NCBI RefSeq assembly: GCF_009695765.1
Contig: NZ_VUNI01000003.1
Location: 1 to 64,000 of the forward strand
Reading direction: 5' to 3'
From: Roseburia porci
GTDB taxonomy: Bacteria > Bacillota > Clostridia > Lachnospirales > Lachnospiraceae
DNA: 64,000 bases
Shown here: one piece after another, positions 35,046-43,351 of the stretch
Layout: every line of letters begins with the position of its first letter
Position numbering within the stretch: the first letter of the stretch is position 1
The notes under the pieces: model-generated
What the model was told of the DNA's origin: nothing
Database searches by the model: none
Seen by the model: the letters and a program-made list of their open reading frames with translations, nothing else
Program-made: the position numbers and the translations under genes

Positions 35046-37841
35046 TTAATCATTGCTTGCAGAAACACCACTTGCTTCTTCTGCTACACCATCAATCAGG
35101 GAAGCCGGATCTTCTGCATTAAAATAATAAGAAAGTATGTTTTTGGATACTGCAGCAGCGTTATGTGAAGAATAACCATAAGCAATACGTGTTGCAATGG
35201 AAACTTCCGGATTGTTATAAGGCGCATAGCCGACAAACAAAGCGTGGTTTGGATGATTCTCCTGCTGTGCGGTACCTGTTTTACCTGCTACCTCTACTGC
35301 AAAGTCGTTAAATTCACTCATATCTTCTACTACCATTCGCATTCCGGAGTGGATAGCATCCCATTGATCCTGAGAGAGAACATTGGAAATATCCTGGGAT
35401 TGTGGAGTATAGTGCTGTAATTCATTGCCGTCTTTGTCGACGATTTTATTCATAAGCTGATAATTATATAAATTACCAGAAGTAACAGCTGTTACATATC
35501 GGGACAATGCAACGGTAGTAATGTTGTTATCACTCTGTCCGATTGCTGCCATAACCGGATACTGTGTTGCAATCGCAGAAGTGTTTTCTGCAATTTCCAG
35601 TCCACTCTTCTGATCCAGACCATAAATATCTGCATATTTCTGGATTTTCTGGATTCCAACAGGATCATCGTATGTTCCGGTAGAATCTTTTGCAAGATTA
35701 AAACCTACTGTATAGAAAAATACGTTGCAGGAATAACGAAGAGCCTCAGAAACATTCAGATTCCCGTGACCGCTATGATTCCAGCAGCGAGGTTTATTGC
35801 TGACATCATTAAATACTCCGGTACAGTTATACTCGCTGGAGGTTGAAATGATTCCCTCTGCAAGTCCGGCTGTCGAAGATACCATCTTAAATGTAGAACC
35901 CGGTGCCGTACGTTCCTGAGTCGCATAGTTATATAACGGCTTGGAAAGGTCTTCATTCAGTTTTGCATAGTAATCGGCATCAACGGTGTTGGCAAGCCGG
36001 TTGTTGTCATAACCTGGATAACTTACAAGAGCTTTTACTTCACCAGTATTGACGTCAGTGATTACGGTAGAACCGGTACATGGCTCAAGACCGAACTGTG
36101 CCGGTGTGATCTCAATATTTTTAATCTTGTCTAAAAGGAAGCTGGAAGGACTGACAGATCCCTGTGAAAGACCATTTACGGTAGCTTCATCGTAGTTTAC
36201 AACTCCCTGATCGAACAGAATCAGGCAAAGTGTGGTTCCGCTGATCTCGTTATTATTGACCATATATTTATAAACGAGTTTTGAAAATGCTTTATCATCT
36301 TTGAGCTCATTTAAGATGTACTGGCACAAAGCGGAATATACTTCACTGGAATCTGCATATTTCTGATCCACATCAAGCTGCGTAATGTCAATCCACTGCT
36401 TGGAAATACAATAATTTAAGTATTCCTTTGGACTGATTGTTCCGGCTTTCCATGCAGTATAGGTGTTGTCAGAATCATCAATTTCACTTGTAAGAAGAAT
36501 CTTATTGTCCTTCAGCATGGAGATAATATGCGTAATATAATCAAGCATTTCCTCTGACATATTATTGTTTGCTGTCGGAGAATTTGAATTCAGTTCGTTT
36601 TCAACCATGGATAAAGACTGTGCCTGATGGCTCTCAAACTGTGCCTGAAGTGCCTGTTCATTACCGCTGGCTGAATCGCTGGTAAAATGGTTGATATCGA
36701 TAACATTATTGTTAAGCAGTGCAAAATAAACATCCTGCATGGATACGGTACCATTTTGTACACTGTCATATAAAATACCGGCAATCTCCTGCTCTAAAAG
36801 TTTGTATGCAGCTTCCTGCAAATGAGCATCGATGCTTAGGTAAACATCATTTCCAGCGGTTGAATCGGTCGTTGATACTACCTCTGTGATTTTTCCCATA
36901 TTATCCGTTAATACGGTCTGCTCTCCGTTTACACCACGAAGGTAACTTTCGTAATACTGTTCTAAGCCGGATTTTCCGACAACATCATTCTGCGTATAAG
37001 AATCATCTGTTTTATGGAGCTCATCGTATTCATCGGTGGAAATTTTTCCAGTGTATCCAATAATGGATGCAAAATAATTGCTGTAATTATATTTCCGGAT
37101 TGTATCTTCTTCAATAGAGACTCCGGTGAGCTCGTCCGAATGCTCATTCATATATGCAACCGTCTCATCCGAAACATTTTGTGCGATTGTTGTAGATTTG
37201 TACTGCGAAAAGCGATTTGCATTCATTGCATAACGGATCACAACAATGTCATAAGCAGTCTGGGTATCATAATCGGAGGAAACATCGTAGTTCTTGGAGG
37301 ACATCAGATATTCCATGATCTGATCTGCAGTTGCTGAAGCCTCATTGAATTTAAACTTTTCATTATATTCCAGGTCTTTATACGAACTCTTTCCGAAAAC
37401 ATCAGCCAGAAAACGATTTAAGGTTGAACCACTGATATTATAGCTGTATGTACCATCGGAATTTAATGTGATTGCAAAATCGTTGTAAAGAGAATCTCCA
37501 TTTTTGCGAATAACGGAAACCATTTTTGCAAGCTGATCGTTTAATTCTTCATTTTTATTGTCAGAATTATCAAATACATCGGTAATTGTGACAGCATAAG
37601 CTAATTCGTTATATGCAAGAAGTTCCCCGTTGCAGTCATAGATGTTTCCTCTGGAAGCGTTGATACTGATTGTTTCCTCAATCTGTAATGTAAAGTTTTT
37701 CTGATAATATGCTCCGTTTACAATCTGTAAAGAGAAAACCCGCATGATCAGGATGATTGCAAGAGCAATCATGACTGCAGACAAAACAAACAATCTTGAG
37801 CTAAAAAACTTCTTCAAAAAATCTTTTATATCATAAATCAA
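35046..37841 (-). CDS. mrdA: Class B penicillin-binding protein 2 with long insertion
   Basis: This transpeptidase cross-links peptidoglycan during elongation. The 931-residue protein has an N-terminal membrane anchor, a PBP dimer domain (ANASRGNIYDCNGELLAYN), and a transpeptidase domain with APGSTFKM (SxxK), RYSCNVFF (SxN) and AGKTGTAQQ (KTG). It is much longer than the roughly 650-residue norm because of low-conservation insertions at about 350-550, a trait of several Clostridia. It lies between mreD, which it overlaps by 11 bases, and minD. Confidence 0.92.
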   Translation of the reverse strand: MIYDIKDFLKKFFSSRLFVLSAVMIALAIILIMRVFSLQIVNGAYYQKNFTLQIEETISINASRGNIYDCNGELLAYNELAYAVTITDVFDNSDNKNEELNDQLAKMVSVIRKNGDSLYNDFAITLNSDGTYSYNISGSTLNRFLADVFGKSSYKDLEYNEKFKFNEASATADQIMEYLMSSKNYDVSSDYDTQTAYDIVVIRYAMNANRFSQYKSTTIAQNVSDETVAYMNEHSDELTGVSIEEDTIRKYNYSNYFASIIGYTGKISTDEYDELHKTDDSYTQNDVVGKSGLEQYYESYLRGVNGEQTVLTDNMGKITEVVSTTDSTAGNDVYLSIDAHLQEAAYKLLEQEIAGILYDSVQNGTVSMQDVYFALLNNNVIDINHFTSDSASGNEQALQAQFESHQAQSLSMVENELNSNSPTANNNMSEEMLDYITHIISMLKDNKILLTSEIDDSDNTYTAWKAGTISPKEYLNYCISKQWIDITQLDVDQKYADSSEVYSALCQYILNELKDDKAFSKLVYKYMVNNNEISGTTLCLILFDQGVVNYDEATVNGLSQGSVSPSSFLLDKIKNIEITPAQFGLEPCTGSTVITDVNTGEVKALVSYPGYDNNRLANTVDADYYAKLNEDLSKPLYNYATQERTAPGSTFKMVSSTAGLAEGIISTSSEYNCTGVFNDVSNKPRCWNHSGHGNLNVSEALRYSCNVFFYTVGFNLAKDSTGTYDDPVGIQKIQKYADIYGLDQKSGLEIAENTSAIATQYPVMAAIGQSDNNITTVALSRYVTAVTSGNLYNYQLMNKIVDKDGNELQHYTPQSQDISNVLSQDQWDAIHSGMRMVVEDMSEFNDFAVEVAGKTGTAQQENHPNHALFVGYAPYNNPEVSIATRIAYGYSSHNAAAVSKNILSYYFNAEDPASLIDGVAEEASGVSASND

Positions 37842-38352
37842 ATTTTTTTGCTCTCCTTTTTTCAGAAATTTCCAGTTTCTGGTTGATTTTCTGTAAAATA
37901 TAGTACAGGAAAATGGTTATAACCATTGTATATACGAATTCTGGAAGAATTACGGATCTTCCGTAATATAAAAAGTCGAATCTGCCACGAAACAGAAACA
38001 TAATGAAATAGATTGCCAGATTACAGAGAATATCACTTGCTCCAATCAACAACATTGGAAATTTGATATCATCCGGATAAAATCTTTTCTGGAAAATCCC
38101 GTTGCAATATCCGATGTACATATAAAGTAAAGCATATACACCCAGATAAAAACCGCAAAATATGTCTATAAGCAATCCGCAAAAAAATCCAATGAACATG
38201 CCTTCCTTACGTCCGCGCATAAAACCGAACGAAGAAACAACAATGATCATCAGATTTGGAGCAATATTGGCAAAAGATAAAGCCTGAAAGACTGTCGATT
38301 GCAATACAAAACAGATTGCAATTATGATAAATAAAACAACTTTTCTTAACAT
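37831..38352 (-). CDS. mreD: Rod shape-determining protein MreD
   Basis: MreD is an integral membrane part of the elongation complex. The 173-residue protein has five to six hydrophobic segments and the MreD-like GFMRGRKEGMFIGFFCGLLID stretch. It follows mreC by 15 bases and overlaps the PBP2 gene by 11 bases, so translation is coupled. Confidence 0.9.
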   Translation of the reverse strand: MLRKVVLFIIIAICFVLQSTVFQALSFANIAPNLMIIVVSSFGFMRGRKEGMFIGFFCGLLIDIFCGFYLGVYALLYMYIGYCNGIFQKRFYPDDIKFPMLLIGASDILCNLAIYFIMFLFRGRFDFLYYGRSVILPEFVYTMVITIFLYYILQKINQKLEISEKRRAKKFDL

Positions 38353-38367
38353 AAATGCACCTCAATA

Positions 38368-39279
38368 TTACTGTTCTGTTGTCTGAGTGGAAGAATCTCC
38401 GGAAGACTCTGTCTGTGTCGAATCTCCGGTTTCTTTCGTGTCAAGAATCACAAGAACATTTTCCATATGTTCAAAATCGACAACCGGTGTAATCGTACCG
38501 GATTTGGTCAGTTTGTTGGAATCGGATTCAATACTTGCAATATATCCAATTAAAATTCCCTGCTGATACTGATCGGAAACATAAGAAGTAACGACAGGAT
38601 CACCAATCTGAACCTTATCTTCGGAATCCCGAAGCTCAGAGAAAGTAATTGCCTGATCGGAATTCATGGTCTGAAGGTTACCGCTTACATTCATGTTATC
38701 TTCGGTTGTCGTTACCATTGCACTGACGTTTGCAGAGTCATCAATAATCGAGCGTACTTTGGCATAGTTTGGTCCAACATCGGTAATGATACCGACAAGA
38801 CCACTTCCTGCCATAATGTTCATACCCTTTTTCAATCCGTCTTTTGAACCTTTATCAATGGTAAAAACGGAAAACCAGTTTCCGGTGTCTTTAGCAATTA
38901 CACTGGCTGCTACTTTTTGATAACTTGGGTATTTTTCGTCCAGATCCAGAAGCTCTCTTAAATTATCCAGGTCGTATTTCTCTAATTTGATCGTGTTCAA
39001 CTGAGAAGTCAGTTCATCATTTTGTTCCTTTAATTTCTGATTCTCTTCCTGAACCTGTGCAAGCGTTTTAAAATCATTGGTTTTATCTGAAATCCATTGT
39101 CCTGCAGTATTGATTCCTTTCTGCATCGGAACAAAAATATATCCGGCGACCGTGTTTAACGGACCGCCTGATATATTTAAGGTTAAGCTTGTAAAGATCA
39201 GGGTAATGCAGACAATAGTCATGATCAAAAGCATATATTTAGTTGATAAGCGCTTCTTTTTATTTCGATATTTCTTCAT
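38368..39279 (-). CDS. mreC: Rod shape-determining protein MreC
   Basis: MreC bridges MreB and the extracytoplasmic PBPs. The 303-residue protein has a basic N-terminus, a transmembrane segment at about 14-34, a coiled coil (VQEENQKLKEQNDELTSQL, about 75-115) and the beta-rich MreC domain (ASVIAKDTGNWFSVFTIDKG). The tail is rich in Ser, Thr and Gln. It lies nine bases after mreB. Confidence 0.93.
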   Translation of the reverse strand: MKKYRNKKKRLSTKYMLLIMTIVCITLIFTSLTLNISGGPLNTVAGYIFVPMQKGINTAGQWISDKTNDFKTLAQVQEENQKLKEQNDELTSQLNTIKLEKYDLDNLRELLDLDEKYPSYQKVAASVIAKDTGNWFSVFTIDKGSKDGLKKGMNIMAGSGLVGIITDVGPNYAKVRSIIDDSANVSAMVTTTEDNMNVSGNLQTMNSDQAITFSELRDSEDKVQIGDPVVTSYVSDQYQQGILIGYIASIESDSNKLTKSGTITPVVDFEHMENVLVILDTKETGDSTQTESSGDSSTQTTEQ

Positions 39280-39288
39280 GAGACCCTC

Positions 39289-40305
39289 TTATTTTAAACT
39301 GCTGTTCTTCATGCTGAATGGCAGACGTTTGTATTTGGAATCGGATACGATTTTTACAAGACCACGTACTGCGCTCTCCTCCGGATCATCACAGGTATTC
39401 ACTTTAATATTGGTAATCTGTTCAAATAACTGATCTAGATGGTTGATCTGTGATCCACCGCCGGTAATGTAAATACCAGAATGGATAATATCTTTTGCAA
39501 GTTCTGGTGGAGTTTTCTCAAGGATCATCTTAATGGAATTGCAGATGGATTCCAGGTTCGCTTTTGTTGCTTCGTATACTACTTCGGCAGTCACTTCCAT
39601 TTCGATTGGGAGTCCGCTTACGACATCTCTTCCCACGATTACCATGCTTTCTGTACGGCCAGGAAGTCCGGAACCAAGATTCTCTTTCAATGCTTTTGCA
39701 GTTTTCTGACCGATCACAAGATTATATTCCTTGCGGATATAGCTTATGATTGATTCATCCAGACGATTACCGCCAAAATGCATCAGATCACTCAGAACAA
39801 GTCCGCCAAGTGAAATGACAGAAATCTCTGTCGTGTCAGCACCCATATCAACGATCATGACACCGGTAGGCTCGTTTACATCCAGTCCTAATCCTACTGC
39901 ATCAGCGATTGGCTTCTCACATAAAAGTACACTCTTTGGTTTGACTTTGCTCTTATAAAAAAGCTCAAAGAAAGCACGTTTTTCTACATCTGTAATATCG
40001 GTTGGAACAGCTACAATGAATTCTGCACCTTTTACTTTTCCTTTCATATGAGACTCCAGATAATCAAAGATCATTGTCTGAAGGAAATTGAAATCAGCGA
40101 TCACTCCAGTTACAACAGGGAAAGATACATTGATCGATTCAGGTGCTTTTTCATACATTGCATATGCGGCATCGCCGTATGCATAGATCTGATTCTTATT
40201 TATGATCGCGATTGTGTTCTTCTCTTTTAATATTTTTCCTGTAGATTTACAAAATATTTTAAAATTACAGGTTCCAAGGTCAATGCCATAGACATTATTA
40301 TTCAT
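39289..40305 (-). CDS. mreB: Divergent MreB-family rod shape protein
   Basis: MreB is an actin-like ATPase that guides cell-wall elongation. The 338-residue protein keeps YGIDLGTCNFKIF at the start and GIYITGGGSQINHLD late. In the middle the usual DIGGGTTE phosphate-binding loop reads DMGADTTE, and the opening loop has CNF rather than the usual ANT. ISLGG and TPPELAKDI remain. The changes suggest altered nucleotide handling or a paralogue, with another canonical MreB elsewhere; this is inference. It is followed by mreC. Confidence 0.85.
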   Translation of the reverse strand: MNNNVYGIDLGTCNFKIFCKSTGKILKEKNTIAIINKNQIYAYGDAAYAMYEKAPESINVSFPVVTGVIADFNFLQTMIFDYLESHMKGKVKGAEFIVAVPTDITDVEKRAFFELFYKSKVKPKSVLLCEKPIADAVGLGLDVNEPTGVMIVDMGADTTEISVISLGGLVLSDLMHFGGNRLDESIISYIRKEYNLVIGQKTAKALKENLGSGLPGRTESMVIVGRDVVSGLPIEMEVTAEVVYEATKANLESICNSIKMILEKTPPELAKDIIHSGIYITGGGSQINHLDQLFEQITNIKVNTCDDPEESAVRGLVKIVSDSKYKRLPFSMKNSSLK

Positions 40306-40328
40306 CGTACGTTCTCCCTTTTCATAAG

Positions 40329-41018
40329 TTATATGATATGTTCTTGTTTAAAGCTGAAATAGCAATTGTCACCTATGATAATATGGTCTGCCAGTTCTAC
40401 ACCAAGCAATTCGCCGCATGAGATGATACGACGTGTCACATGTCTGTCATCCTCACTTGGAGTCGGATCTCCGCTCGGATGATTGTGTAAAAGTATCAGG
40501 AATACTGCATTGCATTCGAGTGCTTTCCGAAAGACATCTCTCGGAGAAACATAAGCATAATTTACACTTCCGACCGAGATTTCACTGTCTCCGAGGAAAT
40601 TACATTTGGCATCAAAAAATGCCGCCCAGAGAGCTTCTTCCTTCCGGTGACGCATCTGCTCCATGTAGTATTCGGCAACCGTTGCCGGCGTACTCATCTG
40701 GATATGGTAACCTCTTTGCGTCCGGGCAATCCGGACCGATAACTCTGCAATGCATTTCAGCTGGATTGCTTTCACTCTGCCGATTCCTTTAAAACTACAT
40801 AGTTCATCAAAGGAATATTCATACAGATTCAAAAGATTCTGATGTCTGTAGGTGAGCAGATCTCTTGCAACTTCCATTGCTGTCCTGCCAGAGGTTCCAC
40901 TTTTGATGATAACTGCAACAAGTTCAGCATCTGTCAGACTGGAAGGCCCGGAATGTATAAATTTCTCGTAGGGTCTTTCCGATTCCGGCAGATTTTTCAT
41001 ATTCATATGATTGGTCAT
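40329..41018 (-). CDS. radC: DNA repair protein RadC (JAB/MPN family)
   Basis: The 229-residue protein has an N-terminal helix-hairpin-helix region (FDELCSFKGIGRVKAIQLK) and a C-terminal JAB metalloprotease-like domain with LILLHNHPSGDPTPSEDD, which holds the metal ligands. Its historical repair role is disputed in the literature. It precedes mreB by 23 bases, as in Bacillus. Confidence 0.93.
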   Translation of the reverse strand: MTNHMNMKNLPESERPYEKFIHSGPSSLTDAELVAVIIKSGTSGRTAMEVARDLLTYRHQNLLNLYEYSFDELCSFKGIGRVKAIQLKCIAELSVRIARTQRGYHIQMSTPATVAEYYMEQMRHRKEEALWAAFFDAKCNFLGDSEISVGSVNYAYVSPRDVFRKALECNAVFLILLHNHPSGDPTPSEDDRHVTRRIISCGELLGVELADHIIIGDNCYFSFKQEHII

Positions 41019-41109
41019 AAATGCCTTTCTACTCTCCCAGGTATCTGTAAACCATCATATCAGAAAGAGCCGCACTGCGACTCAGAAATTTCATTTAATT
41101 CTATCACAC

Positions 41110-42399
41110 TTAATCTATCTTCACAAGTTGATGTTCATAAAGTTTTTGTAAAGACATGAGAATTCCAAGTTTTGCATGATACCATGTCAGACCACCCTGG
41201 AAATAAACGGCATATGGCGGTTTTAAAGGACCGTCTGCACTGAGTTCAATGGAAGATCCCTGTACAAATGCACCTGCTGCCATAATGACGTCGCTGTCAT
41301 AACCAGGCATAGCCCACGGTTCCGGGGTGACGTAACTGTCAACCGGTGCTGCTGCCTGGATTCCCTCACAGAATGCACACAATGCTTCCGGACTGTTTAA
41401 CTCAATTGCCTGGATAATATCATGACGGCTTTCTGTGGAATCCGGAACTACTTTATAGCCAAGCTTTTCATAGATGTTAGCTGCAAAAATAGCACCTTTT
41501 AACGCACCGCTTACAACAGTTGGTGCAAGGAAAAGTCCCTGATAGAAAGACTGGATTACACCAAGGGAAGCTCCAACTTCTTTTCCAAGTCCCGGTGAAG
41601 TCAGACGATATGCTGCATTTTCCACACATTCTTTTTTGCCGACGATGTAGCCGCCAATCGGAGCAAGTCCGCCGCCTGGATTTTTGATCAGGGAGCCCAC
41701 AATCATATCCGCACCGACTTCAAGCGGTTCACGTTCCTCTACGAATTCTCCGTAGCAATTGTCAACCATGCAGATGACATCCGGTTTGATTCCTTTGATA
41801 AAACGGATCAGCTCACCAATCCGTTCAACGGAAAGTGTTGGTCTTGTTGCATATCCTTTGGAACGCTGGATCGTTACAAGACGAGTCTTTTCATTAATGG
41901 CTTTTTTAATTCCTTCATAATCGAAAGAACCGTCTTCTAAAAGATCAACCTGGGCATAGCTGATCTGATACTCTGCAAGTGAACCTTTGGATGGACGGAT
42001 ACCAATGACTTCTTCAAGTGTGTCATACGGTTTGCCAACCGGAGAAAGAAGTTCATCTCCAGGGCGCAGGTTCGACATCAGCGCCAGTGCAAGTGCATGT
42101 GTTCCACAGGTAATCTGCGGGCGTACCAGTGCATCTTCTCCTTTAAAACAGTCCGCATATACTTTTTCAAGTGTGTCTCTTCCTAAATCATTATATCCAT
42201 ATCCACTTGAAATATTAAAACATTCTGCGCTTACTTTATTTTTCTGCATTGCCTCGATTACTTTCAGCTGATTGACTTCTGCGCGGGCATCAATCATTGC
42301 AAAACGATCTTTTAATTCCTCTTCTATTTTTGCTCCAAAAGCAAGAACTTCTTTTGAAATTCCAAGCTTAGTGTACTGGTTCTCTAAAAACTGATTCAT
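41110..42399 (-). CDS. Methionine gamma-lyase-family PLP protein (YnbB/aluminium-resistance type)
   Basis: The 429-residue PLP enzyme belongs to the cystathionine beta-lyase/methionine gamma-lyase-like YnbB family. Visible motifs are ISSGYGYNDLGRDTLE, PQITCGTHALALALMSN, IQRSKGYATRPTLSV and the PLP-lysine region VGSLIKNPGGGLAPIGGYI. It starts 32 bases inside the end of miaA, preceded by AAAGGAGTAACAA, so it is translationally coupled to miaA. The physiological reaction is unclear. Confidence 0.9.
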   Translation of the reverse strand: MNQFLENQYTKLGISKEVLAFGAKIEEELKDRFAMIDARAEVNQLKVIEAMQKNKVSAECFNISSGYGYNDLGRDTLEKVYADCFKGEDALVRPQITCGTHALALALMSNLRPGDELLSPVGKPYDTLEEVIGIRPSKGSLAEYQISYAQVDLLEDGSFDYEGIKKAINEKTRLVTIQRSKGYATRPTLSVERIGELIRFIKGIKPDVICMVDNCYGEFVEEREPLEVGADMIVGSLIKNPGGGLAPIGGYIVGKKECVENAAYRLTSPGLGKEVGASLGVIQSFYQGLFLAPTVVSGALKGAIFAANIYEKLGYKVVPDSTESRHDIIQAIELNSPEALCAFCEGIQAAAPVDSYVTPEPWAMPGYDSDVIMAAGAFVQGSSIELSADGPLKPPYAVYFQGGLTWYHAKLGILMSLQKLYEHQLVKID

Positions 42400-43351
42400 T
42401 TGTTACTCCTTTGTTTTGTAAATATTGCAGCATATCATTGAGCAGAAGCCGGTCATCGTAGTGGTATTTTGATTTATCAAACCACACAACGTCGCGTTCC
42501 CTGCGAAACCATGTAAGCTGGCGTTTCGCAAAATGACGTGTTTCGCGTTTGATGATATATATGGCTTCCTCTAATGTTGTTTTTCCTTCAAGATAATCAA
42601 ATATTTCTTTATATCCAAGTCCCTGCATGGACACCATTTCTTTTTTACATCCCATCTCTTTTAAGCGTGTAACTTCTTCTACAAGTCCCGCCTGTATCAT
42701 GAGATCGACACGTTTATCGATGCGGTCATAAAGATGGGAGCGGTCGTCAGTAAGGACGAAATATGCAAAATTATATGGGGAGGAACGTTTCCGTTCTTCT
42801 TCATTATGGGATGAGATCGGTACGCCGGAAAGATGATAGAATTCCAGAGCACGGATGACCCGTTTTACGTTATTTTCGTGAATGGATTCGTAAGATACCG
42901 GATCGATCTCTTTTAACTTTTCATGCAATGCATGATTTCCATTTATTTCTGCAAATTGTTCCAGTGATCTGCGATATGCCGGATCTCCGTTTTCCGCTGT
43001 AAAATTGATATCGTATAAAAGTGCCTGGATATAAAAGCCGGTTCCTCCGGTCACGATCGGGATCAGACCATCCGCATAAATTTCCTCCAGGGCATTTTTT
43101 GCCATTTCCTGGAACTTTACAATATTAAATTCTTCCGTAGGCAAAAGATCATCGATCAGATAATGCTTTACCCCCTGCATTTCTTCCGGTGTGATCTTGG
43201 CAGATCCGATATCCATATATTGATATACCTGCATGGAATCCGCAGAGATCACGGCCCCGCCAACCCGTTTTGCAAGCTGGATGGAAAGATCTGTTTTGCC
43301 AACCGCAGTCGGACCGGTCAGAATGATCATCGGTTTTTTGGTCTGTTCCAT
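42368..43351 (-). CDS. miaA: tRNA dimethylallyltransferase
   Basis: MiaA adds the isopentenyl group to A37 of tRNAs reading codons beginning with U. The 327-residue protein has the P-loop LTGPTAVGKTDLSI, ISADSMQVYQYMDIGSAK, and PIVTGGTGFYIQAL. The downstream block FAKRQLTWFRRERDV completes the family pattern. Its start touches the mutL stop by one base. hfq, which often follows miaA, is not present here. Confidence 0.96.
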   Translation of the reverse strand: MEQTKKPMIILTGPTAVGKTDLSIQLAKRVGGAVISADSMQVYQYMDIGSAKITPEEMQGVKHYLIDDLLPTEEFNIVKFQEMAKNALEEIYADGLIPIVTGGTGFYIQALLYDINFTAENGDPAYRRSLEQFAEINGNHALHEKLKEIDPVSYESIHENNVKRVIRALEFYHLSGVPISSHNEEERKRSSPYNFAYFVLTDDRSHLYDRIDKRVDLMIQAGLVEEVTRLKEMGCKKEMVSMQGLGYKEIFDYLEGKTTLEEAIYIIKRETRHFAKRQLTWFRRERDVVWFDKSKYHYDDRLLLNDMLQYLQNKGVTNESVFREPVH

